DNA of 64,000 nt, from NCBI RefSeq assembly GCF_051014445.1, contig NC_135147.1, positions 23,199,979 through 23,263,978 on the forward strand, given 5' to 3'. Within the stretch, counting starts at the first letter, position 1. Each line of letters begins with the position of its first letter. The position numbers and the translations under genes were made by a program. Source of the stretch: Colletes latitarsis. Taxonomy: Eukaryota; Arthropoda; Insecta; Hymenoptera; Colletidae. This document shows positions 1-13,400 of the stretch, in pieces. A model generated the notes under the pieces. The model made no database searches and was not told the DNA's origin. It saw nothing but the letters and a program-made list of their open reading frames with translations.

Positions 1-3000
1 CGTTAGGTACGCCGGGGCTCGAGCAGCGCGTGTAAAGAGAAACCCGCGCGGGGGAGACAATGTAGGTAACGCGGCGAAGGTTAGGGGCGCCGTAAATCAA
101 GGGAACGAGCATCGACGCCCGTAAAGTCATCGGGCACGATCACTTCTATCGACGTGGCTGGTGGGAGAACCGATTAGGTCCGTGAGCGGCCACGGGGCGA
201 GAAGAAGACCGACAGGCCCGAGCCTTCGTGTTCAAACATCCTCGTTTATTGCCCCTCTAAACTCACCAGGACGATCCGTGGATCGGTCGAATGTAAATCT
301 GATAGTCGCTTCCGGGCAGTCAGTTACGCCCTTGCACCTTAGGTGTCTAAAGACGCATAAAACACTCTAATCGTCGTGCCTTCAAGTACTCCTCTCCAGG
401 TTTCAATTTTCTGATTGGGGAATTTTTTATTATCAATACGGCGTTTCAACGCTGGTAAACGAAAGGGTCGAGTTCGTTTAAAAGAAGTATTTTTATTAGG
501 AAAGGATATTTTTCTAGTAGAAAGGGTTGGGTTCTTATATCGTTGAAAAGGAGTGGTAACCACCCCTGACTTAGGTAATTTAAAACAAAATATATATCTT
601 TCAATGTAGCTGGTGTAAAGCTTGGCATCTTCTTTTTTATCGTCCTCAGTTGGTAGACGTTTCGAGTGACTGTTAGTCACTCAAGAATCGTTGTTTTGCG
701 GAAGCGTGGAGCCTGGAAGGGGCTAGAAAAAGCGTTTTCGAATCGCGTATGGCAGCGAGCGCGTCATAGGGGCGCGTAGGAGAGGGAAGTCGGGCTAAGT
801 TGGCGAGGGTTATTTTAATAACGTTATAATAAGACGTCGGGATTGATGCTAAACTATTCGTTGGCAGCGTACGTAGATCGCGGCAGCGAGAGCGCGACGA
901 GCTTAGAGCCGCGGCACAGAGACGTCCAGATCTAAAGCCTGTCGCCTACGAGTCATTAACATACTTACGTATCCGACGCTTGCGGGAGATCTTGCCGCGG
1001 AACTCCCTTTTTCCGGCGATAAAATTAAACGAGCCGATTTCTGGCGCACCAAGGTTCCCGTTTGTAACTGTCGCGCGCCAGCTTCTCCCTCGCGCTCTTA
1101 TTTCTAACTGCCATCCGCCGCGCCGATTAATTCGACACTGTTTACGCGGATACCCGGCATCCCGTTGAACGATGACAGCCGTCGAGAGCTCTTAATACTG
1201 CGAACCAGCGTCCGGATGGCGATCGGTGGAAATTTATGGTCGAGACTCAGGGTCTAGATAGCTCAAGTTCGCGGAGAACGATTCTCTGTTTCCTGAACTT
1301 GGACGCTCCATGGCCCCCAGCCGCAACGTCACGTCGGTGGACGAAACTATAAATTGCAAACATTAGAAACGTCCGGGAAAATTAAGCAAATCAGACTCCT
1401 GGCTCTGTAGAAAAAATTCAAAATAATCGGATTCCTTTACGTTTCTCTTTCGTCTATATTAATATTATTGGGTCACGCAAAATTGAACGATTCGATACTG
1501 TTAATTTTATACTAGGGCTTTAATTTTAGAAGACTAACAAAATTATTAGAAATTACTGGTTCTGTTCATATTTCTATACATACGTACATATATGGTAGGT
1601 ACATTCGTCTGAAGACAGTAGATGTCTGTTTACCTGCGTACATATTAACGTAGATCGCGTACTACCTCATCGGTGTGGTTTTCAGTTATTTCTAAACTTT
1701 AGAATGTATTGTGTTCCAACAGTTTAAAAAATGGAAGAAGAAAATACAGGCGGGTGTTTGCAACGATAAGCTAGCTCTAATATCGAAGTATAACCCCCTT
1801 TTTCACCAGACACTTTCCACGGCTTGTTACAGCATTCCATGGCTGGTCGTACGCGAAAGCTTCGTCGCTTATTCTTGCTTATGTCGCGAAATTGCGAGAC
1901 GTTAGTTCCAGCGTTCGCGACGCCCATTAAAATGTTCGCGAAAGAATTCGCGACAACAGACTTGTCCATAAGTGCACTTATCCCCGCGGCTAAGTGACTT
2001 TGTAACTCGCTCGTGGACTTCTTATCGTCGAAATAATTGGTCGTTCAATCTAGAGTAGGTAAGTTTCGATAGACCAGCTGCTGTTTTCAGTCCTACGATT
2101 TCCTCTTTACGCCGAGCGTCCTCGAGCTATCTTCGCTATAGACTCCTTAGATCACTGTGACATTTCGATTACGGACAGAAATGAATAATAAACATTCGCC
2201 GGTAGAATCATTCAGGGGATACACGACGCGGTTAACATCAAACTTATAATCTTGATGCAGTGAGTCAGGGATTTTTTAAGACCGATATTCGAACGAAGGA
2301 GTCCACGGAGCGAAAGTTACACGACTCCAAAGCGTTTATTCGTTACCTGAGAATAAAATTGCCGGAGCCCGGGGGGCCAGGAGCATTTTCCATCGGCGGT
2401 TTCGCGGGCAGAGGCCACCCCTTGGCCTCGCAAATCGTTTATCCCGCACGTAGCGGGGCCTTCTACACGCCGGATATTGTATTACAGGGTTGAATATTTA
2501 ACGAGACCGGCGACACTTGGCACGAGGGGCGGAAAAGTTCGAGGCCTCTTTCCTTCCCCCGAAGGTATATCCGGCCGCCCCTAATTCTTTTCGCCTCGAT
2601 TTTCCCCCGATAGACGAGGGGGCGAGCGTTTCCCTCCCCGTCTGTTTTCTTACGAGAATACACCGCCGATACTCGTCTTATCTTACCCCATGTGTCGCCA
2701 ACTTTACACTGAAACTCGATGTTTCCCACGTAGAGCCGCTAAAGCGACTGAATTATTAAGCCTGGCATTTTCTCCGGATGCATTGTCGCGTTTTGTACCT
2801 GTTACCAACGTCTTTCTTTAAACTTTCACGCGTCTCTGGATGTCTAACTATCATCGACAAGCGAAATTTTAGTTCTCGCTGCTTCTCTGTCAGAGTTGAA
2901 ATCATAGGTAATTTTCCACTACTGTTTACTAAGAACGTGACGCTGTCGCTGTCGCATTTTTTATTTATTTCGATGTTGCAAGATTAGCTCACCGACGCGT

Positions 3001-4149
3001 AAAGTGAATTCGAAGTATGTTTCACTGTCATCGAAGTTATCTTAATTCGAATTGGCGGAAAAAACGCGTCCAGTACTCCGGTGGTTAAACAAATATCTTT
3101 CGACCCGCGGAAACCTGATCGTCCACTCTTCTCGTCGACGATGCGCGTCACGAGGTTTACTTGTGCGTTTAAAAATAATTCCGGGAAGGCTGTTCGAAGA
3201 GCAAAAAAGCAAACGTGTCAGCACCGAAAATACGAATCACACCGGGAGCGTCTTCGAGAGATTCGCGGGAAGCGTCGAAATTCGGTCGAAATTCAACCCC
3301 CGCCCTCCGCGGAATTAACCGTGGACGACGATTTGTCGGCGTTCCTCGTGTTCTTGCCGCCGTCGCCCAGGATCGGAGCAATATTTCTCTTCCGTGTAAT
3401 TTTCCGCAGTAGTAAAGTAAACCTTGCAAGTAATTTCGGTCCATCCCTCTTGCCTTTTTCGCCGAGGGAAAAGAAGAGAAGCGTCCTCGGGCGGCGGGGG
3501 GAGGTGGTTCGAACGAAGCTACCGTCGTGTCGCGTTGTGCAAGGAACAACCCAGGCATATCAGCCCCCCTCCCGTCGCCAAACCCTTCGTGCAACGCCAT
3601 AAATCACCCCGACAAATTTAATTATCCTGCTGTCTGCGATAAAGCCCTGCGCGCATCCTCCTTGTTGTCTAACTTCGCCTATCTCGCAAGCCCTTTAAGC
3701 CTTCGGCTGCTTCCTTCGACCTGCTTCCTCCGCGTTCTTTGCTGGAAAATCCGCGGATGAAGACCCCGCGAGACGCTTTCCCCAAATTGGAAATTGGATT
3801 TTGATATTTTCTCTGCCCTCGCGCGGTCCGAACGGATATTTAAATTCTTTCGGGGACGTTATTAACTTATTTTTTCGAAGGATCTTCGTCGTGGCGTAGA
3901 ATATAATTGGAAGACGTTGAAACCAACTGTTAGGCGAATCCTCCGGGCACACGGTTCTTCGTTAAACCGCTTAAACGCGCGAACGTCCAGCGAATTATCC
4001 CCGCGCGTCGTTATTATTATTGTTTATAAGTTGGCCCGGTTAATGAAACGTTCCGCGGCGGAACGTGATTCCCAGTTTTATCCCCCAGATTACACGGGGT
4101 CCCTCGTTTATTCGGCTATACCCGAGATTATAGCAACTTGTTGTCCCTT
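1..4149. other. CpG-rich intron, no gene seen
   Basis: Mixed composition with GC-rich islands (0.7-1.3, 2.3-2.6 and 3.0-3.7 kb) between AT-rich parts. The open frames overlap on both strands and encode Arg/Pro/Ser-rich, family-less peptides, as expected from CpG-rich noncoding DNA. Confidence 0.5.
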
Positions 4150-4175
4150 CGATTAATCGAAATTCACGTTTATCC
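4150..4175 (+). repeat. 26-bp exact direct repeat, left copy
   Basis: The sequence beginning CGATTAATCGAAATTCACG is repeated without mismatch at 4788-4813, about 640 bp downstream. Similarity stops abruptly on both sides of the 26 bp. Confidence 0.85.
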
Positions 4176-4787
4176 CTTTCTTGTACTACCAGCCCTATCT
4201 CCGCTTCTTACGGCGGGTTTATCCAGATCGTAGATACCGGGACAGAATTTACCACGGCTTACCTCGATTGCCTTCTTCCTCTCGAAAGTGTGCCGACGAA
4301 ATCGAAACGACGATTGGCTCACCAATAAGAATTAGAATCGGAAAGGAAGACTGTTCTACAATGTCTCAAACTTTATTCGATTACGTTATTAGTTCTATGA
4401 TTTCAAACTCACTCACACGAAAGCAGAAAGGTCGAGGTACCCCTGACGCCCTTAAAAGACTATCTTAATAGATGTTCAATTCAAGATGTTTACCCGAAAT
4501 CTTGAGCAATAGTCTATTCTCTATCTCAGATAGTATTTTCTTTGCAAAATTCATCGCAGTTTCCACTCTCTTGGGACATTGCCCAGAAGGAAATGGTCGG
4601 ACGTATCAGAAAAATGTCTTCCTGAGAAGTCCAAGAAGACCCAACGTAACGGAACGAAGCACAAAGAAACCCAATAAAGTCCAACGAAGTGCAGCGAAGG
4701 AAGTTCTTCGAAGAAGAAGTGCGCTTCTAACGAGCGTGGCAATTTGGTCCGCGCGTAAACGGGATTACGAGCGTTCGTTGGCGGTCG

Positions 4788-4813
4788 CGATTAATCGAAA
4801 TTCACGTTTATCC
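4788..4813 (+). repeat. 26-bp exact direct repeat, right copy
   Basis: This is identical to 4150-4175. The 612 bp between the copies has no visible inverted ends or transposase sequence, so a target-site duplication is only one possible reading. Confidence 0.85.
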
Positions 4814-7800
4814 GTATGCACGACCGCGGGGGACGCCTAACCTACCTTTCGTTGGAGAGCTTACCGAGATCACTATTAACTGGGCCGGGATAAACCACGG
4901 ACGGCGGGGTTCTTATCTGGCCGCGCCGCCAGATAAATTTCGCAGCCGTGGCGCAGGGTCCGCGGATTAGGTTCGTGCAAATAGTGCATTCCGTTATCGG
5001 CGTCGTTGCAGCGAGAGAACGTCACGTGTGTACGTCTCGTTTCCACGTTACTGGGTGCACGCCGGACACGCGATTAAAGGACACGTGGACGTTACGCGTA
5101 GCCGTGGAATCGCGCGTGTCTTATCTCCCGATGGTCCTAGACACGTTGCACCCGGCCCTTCCGCCTCCATTAGCCCCCAATGTCTTGTAATAGGGAGTTT
5201 TGGCTAGAATAGGACGCGTTTCGGGTCTTTCCAAGGAGCATCCAGGGCAATTCGAAACCGTGTCCGTGGTATTGTGCTCTGGCATAGTTATTTGAACAGC
5301 GTAACCCTAGATTAGCTGCAATTTTGATCTCCTTTAGAGTTTGTTAAATACCTAAAGAACGGTTGCAAAACGATCTACTCGATAGTTGCGTGGTAGGCTT
5401 CGAGAAACACCGATACGCGGTGCTCACTGTCCATGGCCCGTAGGTGGGTCATGGTGTTGGGCCGTTAGATAGGCCGTCGAGCGCTCGGACAGCGAACGCG
5501 GTTCTCGTGGAATAATCGCGCGCGTTCCCCCTCTCCCGGCCCCGTTCCGTTCCTCCTCATTGAAATCGTAACCGCCTCCGCGGCGAGATTGGCATAAGGC
5601 AACTTGACCGAGCCGCTCCCTCATTGTCGAGCGTCCCGGCCGCATTATAATACAATTTTCAGTAGTTCGGGGAACGGGACGGGGTTCGGGGGAGTACGTG
5701 GAACACCGTGGCCCCGAACACGGGCTCTGCTCGTAAAAAGAAAGACACGGAGAAAGAGAGGGTACGGAGCACGCACGCACGCCGACCACGCGTACCTGTG
5801 TGCGGCGGTATAAAGTGAACCGGTGGCAGCGAGCACAATGCTTCGTATCAAACAAAGCTGCTGCGCGCACGGGACTTCCATAGAAGTGTGGGTGGGTTGC
5901 GCGAGGTGTAGTATTACTCATTCAAATGATCCTCTCCAGAACTCGTTCGCTCTCTCTGTTTTGCTCCTCTTCCGACCGTGGCTATAGCAAACACCCTCTC
6001 TGTCTCCACCCTCTCCGCGTCACGGTGCTTTTAATCCACGGGACCAGGCATTCACATCTTCTGTGCTCCGGTTAAATAAAGAGTCCTGGCTCCAGGCCTG
6101 TTGCATGCGCAAACGCGCGCGCCCTGCGACGCAACGAAAGACGACCGAGGGCGCGTGTGTGCGCGCACGCGCAACGCGGAACGCTTACACGAGAAGGTGG
6201 CCAAACAACCCCTTTTTGCCTAGATTTCATTTCGGAGCTCGAGAGCTTCCTCCGGCCGTCCATTGTGCCGATCGCTCGCCTCCCCCTCCTCCTTCTCGAT
6301 TTTTCTCTTTACACCGCCCCTCCCCTCGTGTTATTCGAGTCACATATCGAGGACGCGCCGCTGATTTTCGAGGTTTTGTTGTCCCGACTGCATTCAACGG
6401 AACGATCGCGCGATGGTATTGTCGAGGGTTGTTTTTTACTCGCTCTATCGACGAGACCGAAATTTCTACCGCCATAATTATTTGCCTATTGCGTGCAGTT
6501 TATCAACCCTCTTTAGGAAACGTTGAGGAAGCGTCGAGGGTAGCTTTTTACAGTATTTACAATTCTTTGCTTTTATTCTTCCTAGCTTCTTTGAATGTTT
6601 TTCGTAGTACACTTTGCAAAATTGCCTTACATTTCGTGCATTTCCCGGTATTTTTTTTAATTCATGACGAAGTTTTTTCTATACCCAATTCACTAAATAC
6701 CATCGCTAGCTTCAAACAAGACTAAATAATCAGAGTGCTTAGATAGTGGAGCACAACACAACACCACGAGAAATGCATTAAACATTATTATACAACTCAC
6801 CTTACCTGCTGTAAATAATATTTCAATATTTCGCATAAACCACGTAAAATGATCGCGACAGTCAACGTGTTAAAATCACCCCTATGCGACGCGAGCATGT
6901 TAAACTCGTCACCCACGGATGGATGACGTGGCAGCGATCGTGTGAAACTCTCCGCAACGGAAACCATCGATCCTAAGAAGATCATTCCCATCAACCCCCT
7001 AGTTTCCTAGCAGACACATCCGTTCCTACGTAAAAACTGACTCCAGTTCAAACAACGCGTCCAACTCTCGTGCGTCGACTTACGCGTCACACCCCCCTGT
7101 CGTGTCCCATTGACGACTCTGACCGAATTCAAATCCGAATACCGGTTGATCGGTCGTCACAACAGAGGTTTCGAGGAAGAGGACGCGTCGTCGTTCCTTC
7201 CCGTGCATTCAGGGTTCGCGAAAAGCGACTCTAAACGGATTTCCCCGGCCGCGGCACTAACGCCATTGTGCGAAATCGTTGCCTCCTTTGGCCGACGTCC
7301 GGCAGTAAAGTGTTTCTCGATTCCCTGCCCCCCTCCCCTTGGCCGTGGCCCTTTCATAGGATTGTCAACAGTTGCCAAGGGTTGGGGTTACGGGGCGACG
7401 TTTTGTCGTCGACGGGGCACCGGGTAACGTCTTTCCTCGTGCCTTTGTCGAACGGAAAATTCTCGGAAGGATTCCGTCGGAAAATAGACGGGTCTGGGAC
7501 CCCGGGACCTGGAACACCCCCGCTGAGAATTCCATTGTTCGCGTCCGAGGTCCCAGCGGGCCCCATTCTGGCCTGCCTAAGCCACCGACGCGACCGATTC
7601 CTCCTGGGCCCAGGCGATTTCGAATCTCGGAAAGGATTTGCCCCGTCGACCGATCCGTTCTCGAGGATCCCTCGAGGTCGACTCCTCCGGTGTCTGTTCC
7701 GTGAAAGAAAGGAATTAGAACGCGTTTGCGTCCGGGGCCTTGACTTCGGGGGAATTTTGTTGACCTGCTACACCGAGGTGGACTCGGCCATTACCGAAAC

Positions 7801-9420
7801 AAAGCTTTCGAAATATGATCGTTAAAATTATCCTCCTGGGTAAAATGACCATTCCGTGTTTCATTTTTTCTCTCAAACAGCTTGTTGTACGACTGACAAA
7901 AATTCTGGGTATTTCGCGTTCAATTATTTGCAAGAACGAAAAATGTTGAACTACTTTCTATTAGTTGCAGCAGTTGTCTGGGTTCTCTGTTTATTTTATT
8001 AACCCTTTAGGGCTCGGCTGGATCCTTAGACATGATTGTTTCATACGTGTAGAAATACTTGTTTACAAAAAAAACTGCTGACTATGGTTCGTGCCAATCG
8101 CTATCTAAATAGTGATATTTGCTGGACAGTTATAGCCTATTATAGAAGATTTATAACGTTGTTAAAGTTAACAGCACAGAAATCATTGTCAAATAGCATT
8201 ATTTAGTTAGCGACACTCGGCCTAGCACTATTTCGAAGAAACCATATGTCTCGAATACCTATAAAATTAAAATTCTTCGTTTTATAGACGTACATTTACG
8301 TAATGGTGCTTGGGAACACCTTTACGCTCGAACAGTCGGACATCGATGACTTGTTCCTTAAGAATTTATACATCTATAAACTATTGTATCAGTTTTATAA
8401 ACAAAAGTGAAAGATCAAATACCAGATACATGCCTCAGCTTATTATATTGTAACGTGGACCAGAATACCCAGAACTTTATTCTATCGTTCGTTGAAAATA
8501 TTTAATTTTGAATTTTTCCCAACATATAGGGGTTGACAATTATGAAAAATGAAAGAAACATTTAGTATGCTACGTGGCAATATTATTATTGAATTTTAAA
8601 GTCAAGCGTGAAGCTTCCCAAGCGTCGAATACTTAAGTAAATAATAAAGTTATTTCAGTACGAAATCCATCAATTATTCAAACCGTACATCAAACAGTTC
8701 GTTTTCGATCTTTTTGTGGATTTATGGGCTCGTAGTACTTGTTTTAATTTCAGGTATTCAAAATTATAGATTATTAAGTTATCGCGTATATTTTGCATAC
8801 GTTTTGCCATTATTATTATTACCACTGTCGTATATCACACGACATATTACTCATCATATTTCAAACGGTAATTCGAATAGTGCCCGTGGCGTGTAAAACA
8901 CGCACAGTTCGTATACGGGAACGGACATGTTGATACACACTTTGTACAGTTCGGGTCAAAACAGACGTACTTAAAATTAGTTATACGAGAAAGTGTCTAT
9001 ACCGTGTGTAGAGACCATCACTTATAGGGTTAATCTTGAATAGGTAATATAGAGAATGTCTTAGTCATCTTCAATACCAAGACTATACAATATTTCGCGT
9101 GTTCTAGGCTTCTCTCTGTGCGATCGTGATATTTCTCAATTCAATTTTCAAGTAATATTCGACGAATCGATAAATTAACTCGCGTCATCCACCCTCGAAT
9201 TTTTATTTCCTTTTAGAAAGAATTTCCCTCCGACTCGATACTCTGGTTTTCGCTCGTTGTTCGTGCATAAAATTGTCCTGATTCGGAAAAGGAAGAAAAA
9301 TCACCGTGCGAAAAAAGCAGCGATTCCGATTTCAGTGACGATCGACGAGGCAAGCGAGCATGTACGAAATTGACTGGTGGCGGTCGTGTTTCGGATAATC
9401 CAGGGTGCACACACGCTCGT
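4814..9420. other. Intron without recognisable gene
   Basis: GC-rich at 4.9-6.4 and 7.1-7.8 kb, AT-rich at 8.0-9.1 kb. Frames up to 220 codons (6063-6725 +) are compositionally biased and resemble no family. Confidence 0.5.
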
Positions 9421-9431
9421 GGCGATTGTAT

Positions 9432-9449
9432 ACAGGGTGGTCCATTGTC
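9432..9449 (+). repeat. Short direct repeat resembling a transposon terminus
   Basis: ACAGGGTGGTCCATTGTC here (preceded by TAT) recurs with one inserted T at 10410-10428. The TATACAGGGTG start recalls the family A ends in this window, but the following bases differ and no partner inverted end was seen. Confidence 0.4.
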
Positions 9450-10428
9450 AGGCGGAAATTACGGAAACGCAAATTGGCCGGTGTGACTGTGACGGGCGCA
9501 GACGTGAGCCACGTGCTGCCGCCGCTGCGGTTCTGTAATCAGTAATGCTAGTATTTCGGGGGAGGGTCGAAAGGGGATGGGCGAGATCGGGGCGGATTTC
9601 TAAGCCGTAAGCCCCGCTATTGAAACGATCAGGCCTGAAGGCTGTTTCTACGGCCACCGTCGCGCATTTTGGCAATTACGCGTTAACTATGGTGTGTCCC
9701 GATATGAAATTGCCTTTCTCGAGACGATAAACCTCGATCGTTTCGATGTTTTTTGACTCTGTTCACCCTTTCAACCCCAGTCCACCGTGTACGATTTTTT
9801 AAATAATTTTTGTTATTAAATATACACGATAAATGACGTGTACCGAGTCGGAACGTTTCGTCTTTATTAAGTTTATTTACATCGTCGATCGTATCCAAAT
9901 ATTCAGTAATTGCTTCTCCGGTTTGTGTTTGCATCTAACTGGAATCCTCGCCCGTATTACTATAAACGCACCGGTGTCATCATCAATCATCTCGCGCATC
10001 CAGTTATTCTCCTAATCGAAAGTCGGGTCACGCTTACATATTCGTGATATCATCGACAAGTTTCTTTTGCATTGGATAATTAATCGTGTCCGTAAACATT
10101 TTGTTACGGCTTCCAACTACAACTTTTTAAAATTCCGGTGTCGCACGATAACACATCCACGGTCCGTGACCCGTATACGGACCACGGTACTTTGTTATTT
10201 CATATGCCGTTAAGACGCTCAGACAGTGAACGCGTTAATGAAATAAAATAAATATATTCTTTAAATATAATTACGCTGTACGTCTGCTCGAGAAGGGCTG
10301 TTCTCATCGTTTAGTGTCCATTCCGAAAGTGGACGTACACCGGTGTTTACAGAAGTCACCAGCAGATAACCGGGGCGGCGCGTGGAACAACATCGCGAGC
10401 GTTTCTCTCACAGGGTGGTTCCATTGTC

Positions 10429-13400
10429 GTCGCCCTTCGATTTCTCCGTAGTTTTTTCCTAGCCGGGGGGCTGCCAGCGTACGGGACATACCCGATGCTC
10501 GAACCTACCCCCGACGAAAGCCACCCCTGGTGTTTGCATAGCCACCCGTAACGTGTATCGACGATCGCATTACCAGACTCGACTATGAATTTCAGAATGG
10601 CTCGTAATTGTTATTGCATCGTAAAGTACCCGTCACCTCGAAAACCTCTTCGTGGCTGACTTTTCGTTTCGAGCGGGATCTACGAGTTTACAAATTTCCT
10701 TTATTTATTCTACGCGAAAAAATGAATCGAAAGCGCGGAATAGTATTTTTTCGTACGAGCTACAGTTACCGAGATAATCGAGATTTACTAAATGTGGGCG
10801 CACGTCGAGTCCTGATCATTTAATAAAGTAGTATATTTCTGGCCATAAGTTATTATTTCTAACTAGAAACTATGAAAGCAGCCTATCTAAATTAAATTGA
10901 ATTTTCCTACCCGTGCCCCAAACAATTTCAAAGTCGATTTCCTCCGAACTGAATCTCCGTAGGAGAAAATTTTATTCTACGTTTTCAATTCGTTTTTACG
11001 TGTAGTCGTATCAATAACATGTCGATCGATCATCGGTGACGAGTGCACAGAGATTTTCGCGAACTTAACCGTGACCGATAAGCTCGGAAGGTTAGAGATA
11101 TCGGAGGTGCGAGCGTCGCGATCGTTAGAATATCTGATCGCGTCGATAATTCGAAACGACGACGTCGGATAAGCGAGTGCTTCAAGGTCACGGTGCACGA
11201 CGAAATCGCTGCGCCAAAATCGTCGACAAGCGACGCGACGATATCGATCGGCGGCTCTGTGCAGCGATACGATCGACGAAACAGCTGTTCGATCCGATTC
11301 CGTCGTCGAGGGTGTCCGGGTAGAGAATGGCTATCACGGCCAGCCGATTAATTTCCCAGATAATCGATACAAATAGACGCGAATTCGAATCGAATTCTGT
11401 CGATCGACGACGCGAACCGATCGTTACTCGCCACGCTCTTCCTGGCTCGATTCCGATATCTTCGTTCGATGGAGTATTAAAACCCTCCGGATTATTTGAT
11501 TCTATCGAACAACACCGGTAAAATTCAATTAGTTATTGACGCTTAATACACAAAGAATTCTGTATAGAAAATTCTAAAATTATTTTCTTTGGATAGAATT
11601 TAGTGGAGAGTCGCAACTATTCGTGGATAGTTGGGGAGACCTTCGATCGAAACGTTGATAAAAAGCTGCGTTAGTTTTTAGTTGTCAATTGTAGAAGAAC
11701 GCAAGTTCGAGACTTGGAAGAAGTTGCTCGAATCGCAGCGTGGCAGTCGGGGTGATTCAGCGAAACTGCACGAAGTTAACTGCGCATAAATCACTCTCGC
11801 GACCTAAGAGGCACTGACATAATTCTAGAAACAAGCATTCGCATACCATACGTGGGCATTTTGGAGCACCAACGTGTCTGAAAATTACATTACACATTTT
11901 ATTTTAATTTAATGCATCGATAACAAAAATACTAAGAAAATCAATTTTCGTGTAGCTGTTCAAATCGAATTATCGTATCGAATGTTATTTTCTCGTTATC
12001 TTTATTTATTCGTTAGATTAAAATGCAGAACCGAATGATCGTTACGTAGTCTTTTGTTAGATTTAACCGCGTTCAATGGCCGTTTTATTAATCACCAAGC
12101 CCAATTGCAATCTCGTTCGAAATAAAATAATGCGATCACCATCATTTAAGGAAAATACGGTTCGTAACACGCAAGAAATCACGTCGCGGCAATTTTACCA
12201 TCGTCCGATATTTCATCAAATTAAATTCCCGAGCGGGGGTGGAGACGTGAGGGCTCACGCGAAGAAGCACGGGCCCTTCTGCGTTCGCGTGAAATTTTCG
12301 AGGCCGTGTTTAGGGGGTTGCAGCGATCGCGGAGGGGGGCGAGAGAATCCAGCTCGGTCGAGCGAAGTGGCGGAGCGGAGCGTAGAAGCTGATTCAATCA
12401 TGATAATTCCTCGAATGAAATTTACCGCCGACCATCACGCACGTAGCCAGTAACGTAGCGCGAGGCGGCCTCCGAGGGTGCTTGGTAACCGGGGGATTGC
12501 ACCCCCCGACGCTGGCTGCCAATCTAATAATACCAATTGACTCCAGCGGCCAGCGAATGCTCGATTTGCGGTCGTCCCTCGTCTTCTTCGCGGTCTGGGC
12601 TCTTATCCTGTTAGCCGCGACGCTTGAAAAGTGGACGGATGCCTCTCCTGCGAGTCGAGTGTGGCTCTCGAAAGGGGTCTCCCGACGATTTGAATGCGTT
12701 CTTCGGGAAAATACGATTTGCCGTACCCGATTCCACGCTCCGTTCGCTACCTTTCCTCGTACTTCGCGTTCTACGATTTCATAAGATTAAATACCATCGA
12801 ATTTTCATTTTATTTTAGGAAGGTTCATATTCGTCACCTAAAAAAACTCTTTCGATCGTAATTTCAAGGCAGCAATAGTAACAGTTGACTTTATAGATCG
12901 TCTAAAAATTCCAGAGCTCGCTACTATTAGAAAGTAACCAAACCAAAGAGTTAGGAAAGTCCACCTATTTCCGCCATTTTGTGGTTGTCGTAGAGAAATC
13001 GACGCGCGCGGAAGAATAAATAAGACACGCGCAATCAACGGGAATCCGTATCAGGAGATCCGACTCCGCGGTACATTAATTCAGTCGATATCTTGGGTCA
13101 ATTAACTAATAATTGAGCCGCCTGAAAGGAGCGAGTAATTATTCAGCGGCCATCGATCCGATCTAACGGAGCAACGCGCGACACCCGACGGCCGGCCCGT
13201 ACATATTTCAGCGGCTCTGGAAATTCATTTTTCTCGCGAGCCCGTTCCGCTGGACCCGTTACTTCTCGAAAGACACGTTTTCGCGCCTCGAGATATTGCA
13301 CCGTGCACAAAAATACGTATCTCGTTACGCGTAACGGGCCGCTCCGTGCTCGTTCGACGATAAGGCCGCACTTTTGTCGACGGCGTCGCTTCTCGGTGAA

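Noticed and set aside
7999..9033. TTAACCCTTTAGGG ... ATAGGGTTAA as a possible 1-kb piggyBac-type element
   Set aside because: The inner termini match at only about 9 of 15 positions, so the TTAA flanks may be coincidental.
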